Of a stretch of DNA of 54,647 nucleotides, positions 41,797 through 51,344 are shown one piece after another. The DNA comes from Verrucomicrobia subdivision 3 bacterium UBA693 (GTDB lineage Bacteria > Verrucomicrobiota > Verrucomicrobiia > Limisphaerales > UBA8199). A model generated the notes under the pieces. That model made no database searches and was not told the DNA's origin. It saw only the letters and a list, made by a program, of their open reading frames with translations. The stretch lies in the NCBI GenBank assembly GCA_002298785.1, contig DBMR01000062.1, forward strand, positions 1-54,647, read 5' to 3'. The stretch's first letter is position 1, and each line of letters begins with the position of its first letter. The position numbers and the translations under genes are program-made.

Positions 41797-42226
41797 ATGT
41801 GATGCACCGCCGAGTTTCATCGAGCACCTCGAAGGCTATCGTTTTGTAGCCAGCCGGCGCGGCGGTCGGGCCCGTGTCCTTCCCACTCTCGAACCAGCGC
41901 TCCGCCCATTCAATCACCGTCACCCCGTCTGGAGCCAGGTATTCCTCCAAACCCGCGCCCAGGATCTGGGCCAGCGTGTCGAGCCGATATAGATCCAGGT
42001 GGTATAAGGGCAGGCGTCCATCCTGGTGAGCATTGACCAGCGCGAAGGTGGGCGATTGCACCCGTCCGTGCACGCCCAGGCCGCGAGCCAGGCCTTGCAC
42101 CAGGCGCGTCTTGCCCGCGCCGAGATCTCCTGTCAGGCCGACCACTGCGCCCGACGCCAGCCGTTCGGCCAGTTTTCGCCCGAGCGCTTCGGTTTCCTCC
42201 GGATTATGAGAAATGAACGTAGCCAT
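41777..42226 (-). CDS. tsaE: tRNA threonylcarbamoyladenosine synthesis ATPase TsaE
   Basis: P-loop ATPase needed for t6A synthesis. Walker A is GDLGAGKT (33-40), followed by SPTFALVN (about 58-65), LYHLDLYRL and IEWAER, all family blocks. 149 residues. It overlaps thiL by 23 bases and tsaB by 20, so the genes are probably co-translated. Confidence 0.94.
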   Translation of the reverse strand: MATFISHNPEETEALGRKLAERLASGAVVGLTGDLGAGKTRLVQGLARGLGVHGRVQSPTFALVNAHQDGRLPLYHLDLYRLDTLAQILGAGLEEYLAPDGVTVIEWAERWFESGKDTGPTAAPAGYKTIAFEVLDETRRCITYEGFGD

Positions 42227-43136
42227 GGGCGCTGAGTGGGCGCGTGCCGTTCTTGTCCCGCAGGGTGATACCCCGTCCGGTCGTGATTTTTCCGATGCAA
42301 CTGAGCTTCAGTTTCGGGAATTGCCGTTTCCAGGCATCCAGCAAGGGCACCGCCACGCGCCCCGCCACGGTGAATAACAACTCGAAATCTTCACCGTCAG
42401 TCAGCGCCGCCAGTAAGGGCGGTTTGGCCGAGGATTCCGCCCGCGCTCGAGTGCGGGCGGAGCGGCTGATGGGAATGGCGCTGCTCAACAATTCGGCCCC
42501 GACACCGCTGCGATTCAGGATGTGCCGGAGGTCACCCGCCAAACCGTCGCTCAAATCCAGCATGGCATGAATCCGGAAATGCTCGGCCAGCCAGCGCCCT
42601 TCAGCCAGGCGCGGCTCGAACTCGAGGTGCCTGGAATCCAGAGATCCTCCCAACTCGCCGGTCACGAAGATGGCATCGCCCGGTTTGGCCCCGGAGCGCA
42701 GGATCTGCCGCCCGCGCGGCACGGTGCCGATCACGGCGATGGAAATCAGCAGCCGTTCCGGGTTGGTGGTGGTTTCGCCGCCGACGATAGCCATTCCCAC
42801 GCGCGCGGCCAGCGTGTTCATCCCGGCATAAATGGACTCGACGAGACCAACATCAAAGCTCCGCTTCAAACCCAGGGTCACCAGGGCCGCCACCGGGGTG
42901 CCTCCCATGGCCGCCAGGTCGCTCAAGCAACGCGCCAGGGCTTTGTGCCCGATCTTCTCCCCCGGGCAATCATGCGTGAAGTGGATGCCTTCCACGACCG
43001 CGTCCGTTTTGAACAGCGTCAGGGTCTCCGGCGCACCCAAATCCAGCACGGCGCAGTCGTCGCCGGCGCCAGTCACCACTGCCGGATGGGATGGCAGCGC
43101 GGCGGTCAAGCGGTCGATTAACTCAAATTCGTTCAT
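42204..43136 (-). CDS. thiL: thiamine-monophosphate kinase
   Basis: Makes thiamine pyrophosphate from thiamine monophosphate and ATP. The glycine/aspartate-rich motifs GAGDDCAVLD (about 23-32), TDAVVEGIHF, AMGGTPVAALV, GGETT and DLSDGLAGDL are clear. 310 residues. It follows the CPBP gene by 15 bases and overlaps tsaE. Confidence 0.94.
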   Translation of the reverse strand: MNEFELIDRLTAALPSHPAVVTGAGDDCAVLDLGAPETLTLFKTDAVVEGIHFTHDCPGEKIGHKALARCLSDLAAMGGTPVAALVTLGLKRSFDVGLVESIYAGMNTLAARVGMAIVGGETTTNPERLLISIAVIGTVPRGRQILRSGAKPGDAIFVTGELGGSLDSRHLEFEPRLAEGRWLAEHFRIHAMLDLSDGLAGDLRHILNRSGVGAELLSSAIPISRSARTRARAESSAKPPLLAALTDGEDFELLFTVAGRVAVPLLDAWKRQFPKLKLSCIGKITTGRGITLRDKNGTRPLSAHGYVHFS

Positions 43137-43151
43137 CAGCGGCGTAAACCT

Positions 43152-44051
43152 CTATGCTCCAGCGGAGGTCCAAAACAACAAGGCGAAATTCAAGGCGTTG
43201 AACAGGCTGTGGGTGGAGATGCAGGCCAACAAATTGCCGGTCCGCTCATAAAGCCGCGTCAGCACCACTGCGAGCAGCAGCAACGGCAGGAAGGTGGCCG
43301 CATTCATATGCACCGCCGCGAACAGGGCCGAGTTTCCCCAGAGCGCCAGGCGCGAAAAACCGGCATCCCGAATTCCCGGATAAAGCACTCCGCGAAACAG
43401 CAACTCCTCGGAAAGCGGCGCCAGGATGATGGTCACGATCCCGAGCGTGATCCGTTCGCCCAGGGCGGTGGCTCCGCGAATAGTCCGCACCGCCTGCTGC
43501 TCCTCGGGATGCAACGAAAGATACGGCAAATGATCCAGGACCATCATGGAAGTCTTCTGCAACAGCCAGGCCATCGGCAGAAACAGGATTGCCACCATCA
43601 ATCCCGACAAGACCGCCTTTTGCCAGCGGCGTTCAAGTCCGAATGATTCGCGCCACCCGCTGCCATGTTCCCTCAGGAAAAAAATGAGCAGGATCAAAAT
43701 GGCGCCCTGGAAAGCAATCGCGGAGATCACCATCTGTGCCACGTTGGGCGCCGAGACCCCGGCCCATTTTTGCGCCACGGCGCCCAGGGCAAATCCGGCA
43801 TAGAAAAAACCCAGCGTCACTCCCACGCGGCGTGTCAGTTCCTCCAACTCCCAGGGGCGGCGCAACAGCACCAGCGCGATGGCCAGGCACAACAAACTCG
43901 CACCGCCCATCACATACACCCGGACCAACAACTTCCCGACCGCTTGCGGTTGCAGCAATGAAACCAGCAGGGACCCGCAGTACACGCAAATAAATACGCT
44001 GATTAATAAGCGTATGATCGCGTTTGGTTTCCATACCGGTCCGGACTGCAT
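43152..44051 (-). CDS. CPBP family intramembrane metalloprotease
   Basis: 299 residues from the ATG at 44051 (MQSGPVW); the frame extends to 44240, but those first 63 residues are basic and unlike a protease start. About eight membrane segments. Motifs of the CAAX/CPBP (Abi) family are SEELLFRGVLYPGIR (Glu-Glu and Arg), AAVHMNAATFLPL and ISTHSLFNAL, which supply the metal ligands and catalytic base. Some members process prenylated proteins, others give bacteriocin immunity; role here unknown. First gene of the thiL-tsaE-tsaB series. Confidence 0.88.
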   Translation of the reverse strand: MQSGPVWKPNAIIRLLISVFICVYCGSLLVSLLQPQAVGKLLVRVYVMGGASLLCLAIALVLLRRPWELEELTRRVGVTLGFFYAGFALGAVAQKWAGVSAPNVAQMVISAIAFQGAILILLIFFLREHGSGWRESFGLERRWQKAVLSGLMVAILFLPMAWLLQKTSMMVLDHLPYLSLHPEEQQAVRTIRGATALGERITLGIVTIILAPLSEELLFRGVLYPGIRDAGFSRLALWGNSALFAAVHMNAATFLPLLLLAVVLTRLYERTGNLLACISTHSLFNALNFALLFWTSAGA

Positions 44052-44362
44052 CCGCCCAAGGTATGGCATCGCCGCGCGAGTGACGATGCAAAACCGAACC
44101 TGAACGAACCGCACCTCGTCTTTTCTCAGTTCGCTTGCCGGGCACAATCCCCGCGCCGGGCTTTTCCTCCAGATTGACCGGGAAGCGGTTTTCGAAGTCA
44201 GGTTTTCGAAGTCACGCTTGCGGGGCATCGTGGATTCCACTAGTCTCCCGGCGATCGCAATGACCGTTGCATCTCAGCTTGCCCAGTTGCTTCCCGGGAC
44301 GGCACTACGCCTCTCCGGGATTAAGACTGGCACGGTCGAAACTTAACCTGTAATAAAAACGC
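44052..44362. other. divergent intergenic region
   Basis: Spacer of about 310 bases between the CPBP gene (if it starts at 44051) and the MFS gene. The promoters of both should be here. TTGACC at about 44175-44180 stands out on the plus strand but lacks a good -10 partner. Nothing else is visible. Confidence 0.4.
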
Positions 44363-45790
44363 ATGAACTTCCAATTCCGCCTGCGCCTATCGATCATGAT
44401 GTTCCTCGAGTACTTCATTTGGAGTTCATGGTATGTGACCATGGGCCCGTACTTGGGAGGCACGCTCAATTTCACGCCGCAGCAGATTGGATTCGCCTAC
44501 AACTCCACCGCCCTGGCGGCTATCCTCTCGCCGTTTTTCGTCGGGATGATTGCCGACCGGTTCTTTTCCACGGAAAAGATCCTCGGGGTGCTCCACATCG
44601 CCGGTGGCGCCTTGCTCTTCGGCGCGGCGCAGGCCAAGAGTTTCGCCACGTTTTACCCGCTGCTGATCGGTCATACGCTCTGCTACATGCCGACGCTGGC
44701 CTTGACCAACTCCATTTCGTTCGCCCAGATGAAAGATCCGGGCAAGGAATTCCCGAGCATCCGCGTGCTGGGCACCATTAGCTGGATCGTGGCGGGCTTG
44801 ACCGTGGGCACGGTTTTGGGCACGAAGGCCACCACCACCCCCATGCCCTTCCAGATGGCGGGAATCGTCTCCCTCCTCATGGGACTCTACTGTTTCACCC
44901 TGCCGCATACCCCGCCGAAATCCACGGGCAAAGTCACTGCCCGGGATGTGCTCGGATTGGACGCCCTGCAACTCATGAAAGAAAAGTCGTTCGCCATCTT
45001 CGTGGCGGCGGCGTTCCTGATCTGCGTCCCGCTCACCTTCTACTTCAGCTTCACTCCCACGTTCCTCGGCGATTGCGGGGTCACGAACATCCCCGGGAAA
45101 ATGACCATGGGCCAGATGTCCGAAATCTTCTTCATGCTGGTGATGCCGTTGTTCTTTGCCCGGTTGGGCGTGAAATGGATGTTGATTGCCGGCATGGGCG
45201 CCTGGGCCGCCCGCTACCTGCTCTTCATCCAGGGCTACTCCGCCGGCACCGTCTGGCCGCTCTACCTAGGCCTGATTCTGCATGGCATCTGCTATGACTT
45301 CTTCTTCGTCACAGCCTATATTTACGTGGATAAAAAGGCTCCCGAGACCATTCGCGCCAAAGCCCAGGGCTTTATCGCTTTCGTCACCCTTGGCGCGGGC
45401 ATGTTCGTCGGCGCCACCCTGTCCGGGATTGTCGTCGAGCAATACAGCTTCCCGAACGTGGAACCGACGCGCTTCGCGCAGGTGCAGGATGCCTCCACTC
45501 TCGTGGCCGGCAATGTGGTGCGCTGGGAAACAAACGGCAAGTCGTCGTTTGGCAAAGTCGAATCGGTTACTGCTTCTGAAAATTCCGCGAGCATTGAAGT
45601 CTATAAAAAGCAGGAAGCCGGCTTCGTGGCTTCCGGAGAGAAAATCGTGCAGCCGGTGAAATCCCTGGGCAAACCAATGCCGCTGTGGGAAAAGATCTGG
45701 CTCCTGCCCGCCCTGGGCGCTTTGGCGATCCTGGCCCTGTTCGCGTTCATGTTCCGCTACCAGGACACCTCCGCAAAACCTGCGGCCTGA
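44363..45790 (+). CDS. MFS transporter, nucleoside:H+ symporter-like, with soluble insert
   Basis: 475 residues with 12 predicted membrane segments. The N terminus (RLSIMMFLEYFIWSSWYVTMGPYL) and SFAQMKDPGKEFPSIRVLGTISWIVAGL are typical of NupG/XapB-type nucleoside permeases. Between the last two segments is a soluble stretch of about 75 residues (about 370-445) containing GNVVRWETNGKSSFGKVESV, which looks like a small SH3/Tudor-like barrel; E. coli NupG lacks it as far as I recall. Substrate is inferred from family. Convergent with folK. Confidence 0.85.
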   Translation: MNFQFRLRLSIMMFLEYFIWSSWYVTMGPYLGGTLNFTPQQIGFAYNSTALAAILSPFFVGMIADRFFSTEKILGVLHIAGGALLFGAAQAKSFATFYPLLIGHTLCYMPTLALTNSISFAQMKDPGKEFPSIRVLGTISWIVAGLTVGTVLGTKATTTPMPFQMAGIVSLLMGLYCFTLPHTPPKSTGKVTARDVLGLDALQLMKEKSFAIFVAAAFLICVPLTFYFSFTPTFLGDCGVTNIPGKMTMGQMSEIFFMLVMPLFFARLGVKWMLIAGMGAWAARYLLFIQGYSAGTVWPLYLGLILHGICYDFFFVTAYIYVDKKAPETIRAKAQGFIAFVTLGAGMFVGATLSGIVVEQYSFPNVEPTRFAQVQDASTLVAGNVVRWETNGKSSFGKVESVTASENSASIEVYKKQEAGFVASGEKIVQPVKSLGKPMPLWEKIWLLPALGALAILALFAFMFRYQDTSAKPAA

Positions 45791-45802
45791 AGGCCTGGCA
45801 GA

Positions 45803-45830
45803 CCGGCGTTGCGCCAGCGCGTCACGCCGG
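45803..45830. terminator. hairpin between converging genes
   Basis: CCGGCGT (45803-45809) pairs with ACGCCGG (45824-45830), with GCGC/GCGC inside. It lies between the MFS gene and folK, both ending here. No T run on either side. Confidence 0.4.
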
Positions 45831-45842
45831 CTGTAAACAATA

Positions 45843-46370
45843 TTATTTGATCATGACCAGCGCCGGGTCCTCCGGCGCGGTGGTCAATAAATCCTGGATG
45901 GCTGACTCGAGCCCGGGCAGCCGGTAGTCCGGCGCAATTTCCGCCAACGGCGCCAGCACGAACCGTCGGAGATGCGCGCGGGGATGCGGCAGGATCAATC
46001 GCTGTGAACGCCGCTGTTCCCGCCCAAACGAGATGAGATCCAAATCCAACAACCGGGGCTCATTTTCCACGCGCTTCGGTTGCCTTCCAAATTCTCTCTC
46101 GATCCCCTGCAATTTGGTGAGCAAGGATTCCGGGGTCTCGCCTTCGGGAACGGTCAAGGCCACGGCGGCATTGACGAACGCGGGGGAGCCAGGAGGGCAA
46201 TCGACCGGATTGCTGTGCCACAAAGAGGAGCACAGGATTTCACCACTGGACAGCGCGCGCAATCGTTCCATGGCTTGTCGCACAATGGCCACCGAATCAC
46301 CCAGGTTCGAACCCAGGCCAATCAACGCTATCCGGGGATTTGACAGAACGTTCAGCAAAACGGGAGTCAA
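45843..46370 (-). CDS. folK: 2-amino-4-hydroxy-6-hydroxymethyldihydropteridine diphosphokinase
   Basis: Pyrophosphorylates the pterin before folate assembly. Motifs IALIGLGSNLGDS (about 13-25), the central ERFGRQPKRVENEPRLLDLDLISFG-like block (with DLDL) and LPHPRAHLRRFVLAPL are present. 175 residues. The start is TTG at 46370, 10 bases after dapB. Last gene of the dap operon. Confidence 0.93.
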   Translation of the reverse strand: MTPVLLNVLSNPRIALIGLGSNLGDSVAIVRQAMERLRALSSGEILCSSLWHSNPVDCPPGSPAFVNAAVALTVPEGETPESLLTKLQGIEREFGRQPKRVENEPRLLDLDLISFGREQRRSQRLILPHPRAHLRRFVLAPLAEIAPDYRLPGLESAIQDLLTTAPEDPALVMIK

Positions 46371-46380
46371 CCGGCCAGGC

Positions 46381-47115
46381 TTACTTTAAGCCCAGCACGT
46401 CGCGCATATCGTATAATCCAGGTTTTTGAGTGGCGAGCCATTTGGCGGCCCGCAGGGCGCCCTTCGCAAAAGTTTCTCGCGTCGAGGCTTTGTGGGTCAG
46501 TTCCACACGCTCACCCAGGCTGGCAAAAATCACCGTGTGATCCCCGACGACATCGCCGCCGCGAATCGAATGCATGCCGATTTCGGCCGCCGTGCGTTCA
46601 CCCACGATGCCCGATCGCCCGTGGCGCAATACCTGGTCCAACTGCGCGCGCCGCACTTCAGCCAGGATCTCCGCCAGCGTGCGGGCGGTGCCGCTCGGCG
46701 CATCCCGCTTCAACCGATGATGCATCTCGACCACTTCCAGGTCGAAATCCGGCCCCAAAATCTCCGCAGCTTTGCGCGTCAGCCAGAAAAGTGTGTTCAC
46801 CCCGGTGGAAAAGTTCGAGGACAACACCATGGGAATGCGCTCGGAGTGCCGCACGATGGCGGAACGGTCCTCGGTGGAATGGCCGGTCGTGCCGATGACG
46901 ACCGCGCGACCGCGCTCGGCGCACAAGGCGGCCACTCCGGCGGTGGCGGCATGGGAACTGAAATCGATCACTACCTCGCCCTGGTCCAACACCGAACCGA
47001 GATCATCACCCTGGTCCACCTGGGCGACGACTGACAATTCAGGGTCGTGAGCCGCACTGGCCACCAGGGCCCGCCCCATGCGCCCTTTCGAACCGACAAT
47101 GATGATTTTGATCAT
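46381..47115 (-). CDS. dapB: 4-hydroxy-tetrahydrodipicolinate reductase
   Basis: NAD(P)H-dependent step of the lysine/diaminopimelate pathway. N terminus MIKIIIVGSKGRMGRALV is the nucleotide-binding loop (8-14); VVEMHHRLKRDAPSGTA holds the catalytic His and the Lys of the HHxxKxDxPSGT motif. 244 residues; the ATG at 47115 is used although the frame stays open upstream. It starts 11 bases after dapA. Confidence 0.95.
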   Translation of the reverse strand: MIKIIIVGSKGRMGRALVASAAHDPELSVVAQVDQGDDLGSVLDQGEVVIDFSSHAATAGVAALCAERGRAVVIGTTGHSTEDRSAIVRHSERIPMVLSSNFSTGVNTLFWLTRKAAEILGPDFDLEVVEMHHRLKRDAPSGTARTLAEILAEVRRAQLDQVLRHGRSGIVGERTAAEIGMHSIRGGDVVGDHTVIFASLGERVELTHKASTRETFAKGALRAAKWLATQKPGLYDMRDVLGLK

Positions 47116-47126
47116 GGCGTTCGAGG

Positions 47127-48002
47127 CTAGAGCAAACCGCATTTCACCATCGTGGCGCGCAACACGTCCTGGCTCTTCGCGCTGATCGGCACCATGGGCA
47201 GGCGGAACTCGTTTTGGATCTGGCCCATCATCGCCAGGGCCGCTTTGACCGGTCCGGGATTGGTTTCCACAAACAAATCCTTGAAGAGCGGATAATATTT
47301 TCGATGCAGTTGCTGGGCCGTCTTGATGTCGCCCGCGGCAAAGGCCTTCACCAGCCGGCTGACTTCTTTCGGGATCACATTCGAGGCCACGCTGACCACT
47401 CCATGCGCCCCGAGCGCCATGAAGGGGAGCGTCAACGCATCGTCCCCGCTGAGGATCGAAAATTTCGGCCCGAGCGCTTCGCGTAATTGGCTGACGCGAT
47501 CCGCATTCCCGCCGGCTTCCTTGATCGCGACCACATTCTTGCAGTCCGCGGCCAGCCGTTTCACGGTCTCGATGCCGATCTCGACGCCGCAACGCCCGGG
47601 AATGCTGTAGAGCATGATGGGCAGTCGCGTGCGCGCCGCCACTTCGCGGAAATGCTGGTACATTCCCTCCTGGGTCGGCTTATTGTAGTACGGCGCGACT
47701 TGCAGCGTCGCGTCCGCTCCCGCTTGCTCCGCCTCCTCGGTCAAATAGACGGCTTCCGTGGTGGAATTGCCCCCCGTGCCCGCAACCACCTTCACCTTGC
47801 CCGCGGCGATCTTCACCACCGACTCGATAATCTGGATGTGCTCCTCGTAATTGACCGTCGGCGATTCGCCGGTCGTGCCCACCGGCACGATGCCGTCCAC
47901 GCCCGCTTTGACTTGCAGACGCACCAGGCGCTCCAAAGCGTCATAGTCAATTTTTCCGTTTTTAAACGGAGTAACAATTGCAGTGTAAGTTCCGGTGAAC
48001 AT
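47127..48002 (-). CDS. dapA: 4-hydroxy-tetrahydrodipicolinate synthase
   Basis: Condenses pyruvate and aspartate semialdehyde. Schiff-base Lys161 in VVAIKEAGG, Tyr132 in YSIPGR and Thr43/Thr44 in GTTGES are all present. 291 residues, TIM barrel. Usually feedback-inhibited by lysine. It follows dapF by about 65 bases. Confidence 0.96.
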   Translation of the reverse strand: MFTGTYTAIVTPFKNGKIDYDALERLVRLQVKAGVDGIVPVGTTGESPTVNYEEHIQIIESVVKIAAGKVKVVAGTGGNSTTEAVYLTEEAEQAGADATLQVAPYYNKPTQEGMYQHFREVAARTRLPIMLYSIPGRCGVEIGIETVKRLAADCKNVVAIKEAGGNADRVSQLREALGPKFSILSGDDALTLPFMALGAHGVVSVASNVIPKEVSRLVKAFAAGDIKTAQQLHRKYYPLFKDLFVETNPGPVKAALAMMGQIQNEFRLPMVPISAKSQDVLRATMVKCGLL

Positions 48003-48067
48003 GAAATTCTTTCCAGCGACGGTGCCAGTCTGAAGCGGCCCGAAGATTTTTGCCAGCGGAAATCCGC

Positions 48068-48877
48068 TTAAATTTCCACTTTGCCCGTAAAGACAAAATC
48101 GGCGGGTCCATTTAACTTGACGTCAACGAACGCCCCCTGTTTCTCGGCAAAGCTGACTTCGAGCAAATCTCCTCCCTGAACCCGCACCCGGACCGGGGAG
48201 GTAAAACCATGCACCCGCGACGAAATCAGGGCGGAAGCCGTCACGCCCGTGCCGCAGGCCAGCGTCTCTCCCTCGACTCCACGCTCGAAGGTCCGGACCC
48301 GGATTTCATTCGGGCCGGTGACCTGGACGAAATTGACGTTGGTGCCGCGAGGGCCAAAATGCGCGTGCCGGCGCACCTCCGGACCCTGTTGCAGGATCAT
48401 GGCGCGATCCGCGTCCGGCACGTAGAGCACCGCGTGCGGCACCCCGGTGTTGATCGAGTGGATCGTGAAAGGCCCCGAGGACAGCGGCACGCTATCCCCA
48501 ATTCGCAAATTCGTGGGCGCCGTCAGGCTGACTGTAACCCGGTCCCCCTGGAACTGGGCACGGATGATTCCCGCCTCGGTTTCGAACGTAAAATCCTTGT
48601 CTAACTGGGTTTGCCGCTGAACGAAGCGGGCAAAACAACGCGCCCCGTTGCCACACATTTCACCGGTGCTGCCGTCGCTATTGTAGAAATCCCAGGCCCA
48701 ATCGGCTTTGCCCGAGACGCAGGGCTTCAGCAGGATCGCTCCGTCCGCGCCCACGCCCCGATGGCGGTCGCACAACCGAACAATCTGCGCCTGCGTCAAC
48801 TGGACTGACCCGGCTCGATTATCCACGAGCACAAAATCGTTCCCAGCACCGTTCATTTTGGTGAACTCCAAAAACAT
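48068..48877 (-). CDS. dapF: diaminopimelate epimerase
   Basis: Converts LL- to meso-diaminopimelate for peptidoglycan and lysine. The two catalytic cysteines are Cys75 in EMCGNGARC and Cys208 in ETLACGTG. KMNGAGNDFV near the N terminus is also conserved. 269 residues. First gene of dapF-dapA-dapB-folK. Confidence 0.96.
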   Translation of the reverse strand: MFLEFTKMNGAGNDFVLVDNRAGSVQLTQAQIVRLCDRHRGVGADGAILLKPCVSGKADWAWDFYNSDGSTGEMCGNGARCFARFVQRQTQLDKDFTFETEAGIIRAQFQGDRVTVSLTAPTNLRIGDSVPLSSGPFTIHSINTGVPHAVLYVPDADRAMILQQGPEVRRHAHFGPRGTNVNFVQVTGPNEIRVRTFERGVEGETLACGTGVTASALISSRVHGFTSPVRVRVQGGDLLEVSFAEKQGAFVDVKLNGPADFVFTGKVEI

Positions 48878-48993
48878 GCGGGGGAAACCTAGCGTTCAAC
48901 CGGCGAAGTTCAAGTTTCAATTCGAGCACCGGCTCAAACCTTGACGCGGTCCGCGACATTGCCGTTGGGGCCGGCTATGATAGTTTCTGCGGA

Positions 48994-49908
48994 ATGACCG
49001 AACCGGCATCGAATCCCGACCGCCAGGCGAGTTACACCCGGCAGGGACTCGGCTATGGCCTGGGCGCGTACACGATGTGGGGAATTTTCCCCCTCTATTT
49101 CCGGGCGGTTTCCCAGGTGTCACCCTTCGTCGTGCTCTGTCACCGGATTCTCTGGTCGAGCCTCTTCCTGGCCGGCATCGTTACTGTTCGACGCGAGTGG
49201 CCGATGATTCGGACCATCGTGTCCCACGGACGCAGCCTGCGACTGCTCACTGCCGGGGCCGTGTTGATCGCCGTGAATTGGCTTGTGTTCATCTATGCGG
49301 TGGGCACGAAGCAAGTGCTCCAATGCAGCCTCGGCTACTTCATTAATCCGTTGGTTTCAGTGGCCCTGGGGATGCTCTTTTTTCATGAGAAACTCCGGGG
49401 CTGGCAGTGGGTCGCCGTCGCCACCGCCGGCTTGGCGGTGCTCAGCCTGGCCTGGGGCTCCACCACCCTGCCCTGGATCGCCGTCAGCCTCGCGCTGTCC
49501 TTCGGCTTCTACGGGTTGGTGCGCAAGAAAGTGGACGCCAATTCGCTGCATTGCCTGCTGGTCGAAACAGTGGTGCTGCTCCCCATCTCCCTGTTGGTGC
49601 TGGGCCTCTATTCCGAAGCGTCCGTGCCCCCCGCCACCTGGGGCATTCTATCCCTGTCCGGCTTCATCACCGCCACACCCCTGCTGATGTTCGGCGCGGC
49701 CTTGCGCCGCCTCAAGCTGTCCACCATCGGCTTCCTCCAATACATCGGGCCAACGCTGCAATTGCTGGTGGCCATCGGCATCATTGGGGAATCGCTGGAT
49801 CGCAGGAAAATGATCAGCTTCGCCCTGTGCTGGGTCGCGATCGTGATCTACGTGGCGGACTCGGTGTTTAACCGCCAACCGCCGCCCGTGGCGGACGAGC
49901 CGGATTGA
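48994..49908 (+). CDS. rarD: RarD-like EamA/DMT family permease
   Basis: 304 residues, about ten membrane segments. GYGLGAYTMWGIFPLYFRA at the N terminus, HRILWSS and QCSLGYFINPLVSVALGMLFFHEKL are typical of RarD. Substrate unknown (once linked to chloramphenicol sensitivity). It is divergent from dapF and converges on the GH88 gene, overlapping it by 41 bases at the 3' end. Confidence 0.9.
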   Translation: MTEPASNPDRQASYTRQGLGYGLGAYTMWGIFPLYFRAVSQVSPFVVLCHRILWSSLFLAGIVTVRREWPMIRTIVSHGRSLRLLTAGAVLIAVNWLVFIYAVGTKQVLQCSLGYFINPLVSVALGMLFFHEKLRGWQWVAVATAGLAVLSLAWGSTTLPWIAVSLALSFGFYGLVRKKVDANSLHCLLVETVVLLPISLLVLGLYSEASVPPATWGILSLSGFITATPLLMFGAALRRLKLSTIGFLQYIGPTLQLLVAIGIIGESLDRRKMISFALCWVAIVIYVADSVFNRQPPPVADEPD

Positions 49909-51316
49909 ATCGAACCTTCGCGGTTTCGGGCCCAAAAAAGCGGTAATACGGTCCGCGTTCCGCTTCGCGCAGGATCATCAAGGCCAGCTCGCGTGCGTGG
50001 TAATCACCCCACATGCAGCTCTCGCCGTTCGGCACCACCTGGCGGCGCCGGACGTAATCCCAACCGTTCGGACGGTGGTAAACCGCGTGGAGCAGGAGTC
50101 CTTGATGACGCGGGTCTATGGCCAAGTAAGGCTCGGCAAGAAGAGTATTCGCCACGGTGAGACCCGCCTGACGATATTTGCGGCCCGCTGCCCGGCGTCC
50201 AGCTCCGACGAGGTAGTTCCCCAACCGCAACAACCCCTGGGCGGCAATCACCGCGGCCGAACTATCCACTGGCTCGCAGGCGTTGAAAGGATCAGCGCGG
50301 CGGCTGAGGTAATCTCCGAGACGTGCCAATCCCGGCGCGCCGGTGTCCCAGGCCGGGATACCGTCCGTGCAACAGTTTTGCAGATAGAAATCAGCGGTCG
50401 CCAACGCGGCGCGCAGGAAGCACTGCTGATGCTCGGCGATGTCTTTCCTGACCACCGCATCAGCAGGCTTGGCTGCCAACTGTTCCGCGAGAAACTCCAA
50501 TTGTTCAGCGAACCCGAGCACGGCCCAGGCCAGGCCGCGCGTCCACGTGCTGAACGGCGAGTAGCCCTGTTGCGAGTTCGGGCAGCGGTAGCTGCCATCA
50601 TTGACGTTGAAGATGGCTTCATGCGCCGTGCGCCCAGGCACATCGTAATGGTCGCGCCCCTCCCCGTAATACACGTTAAACCGGGCGGTGGTGCGCCCAT
50701 GGATCAGCAACCGTTGGAGCAGGGAGATAGCGCGATCCCGCTCGCCCATTAACACGTGCCCGAACTGGTGCGCGAGCGCCAGCGAACGAAGTGACCGCAG
50801 TGTATCAATAAACAACGAGTGCGGTCCGTTGAAGGAATAGATGTATCCGCAGCCCTCGGATGCCTCGGTCCACCGCGCCGCCTGCACCGCGCCGGAAACT
50901 TTCAAAGCCAGCTCGAGGTAGTCGTTTTCCCGCTCGTTAGCCGGAATTCGCCCCTCGCGCATCAGGCGCCACAAATTCCCGTAAGTCGAGACATTGTTAA
51001 ACCCATGATCATGCACTCCCACGTGCGAGACGTGTGAGGCCATGGCTTGCCGTGTGCCTTCGCGTCCGAGCTCCAGAAACGATTGCTCACCGGTGGCGTC
51101 AAATTGGAGGATCCCCGAACCGTAACGAAAGCCCTGGGTCCACTCCGTCCAACCGCGAGTGGTATATCGGCCTTTGACAGTGAAAACGGGCGTGCCCCGG
51201 TCGGCGCTCCAGCTTTGCTCGATCCCGGTGATTTTCGCCGCCGACAGTTCGAATACCCGCCGGGCCCGCGAGACCAGGCTGGCGGCCGTAAGTTGGTGAT
51301 TGATTTTGAGAGCCAC
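49868..51316 (-). CDS. GH88-family unsaturated glucuronyl hydrolase
   Basis: Removes unsaturated uronic-acid ends left by polysaccharide lyases. The likely catalytic Asp pair is D103 in HDHGF and D171 in FIDTLRSL (numbered from GTG 51316), matching D88 and D149 of Bacillus GL1 UGL. WTRGLAWAVLGF, DSSAAVIAAQGLLRL and WGDYHARELALMIL are conserved in GH88. No signal peptide, so cytoplasmic. The GTG at 51316 puts it 28 bases after the SDR stop; ATG 51373 and an open frame to 51445 are alternatives. About 482 residues, longer than the usual 380. Confidence 0.88.
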   Translation of the reverse strand: MALKINHQLTAASLVSRARRVFELSAAKITGIEQSWSADRGTPVFTVKGRYTTRGWTEWTQGFRYGSGILQFDATGEQSFLELGREGTRQAMASHVSHVGVHDHGFNNVSTYGNLWRLMREGRIPANERENDYLELALKVSGAVQAARWTEASEGCGYIYSFNGPHSLFIDTLRSLRSLALAHQFGHVLMGERDRAISLLQRLLIHGRTTARFNVYYGEGRDHYDVPGRTAHEAIFNVNDGSYRCPNSQQGYSPFSTWTRGLAWAVLGFAEQLEFLAEQLAAKPADAVVRKDIAEHQQCFLRAALATADFYLQNCCTDGIPAWDTGAPGLARLGDYLSRRADPFNACEPVDSSAAVIAAQGLLRLGNYLVGAGRRAAGRKYRQAGLTVANTLLAEPYLAIDPRHQGLLLHAVYHRPNGWDYVRRRQVVPNGESCMWGDYHARELALMILREAERGPYYRFFGPETAKVRFNPARPPRAAVGG

Positions 51317-51344
51317 AGTTTGGGTTGCGTGTAAACCGCCAAAG

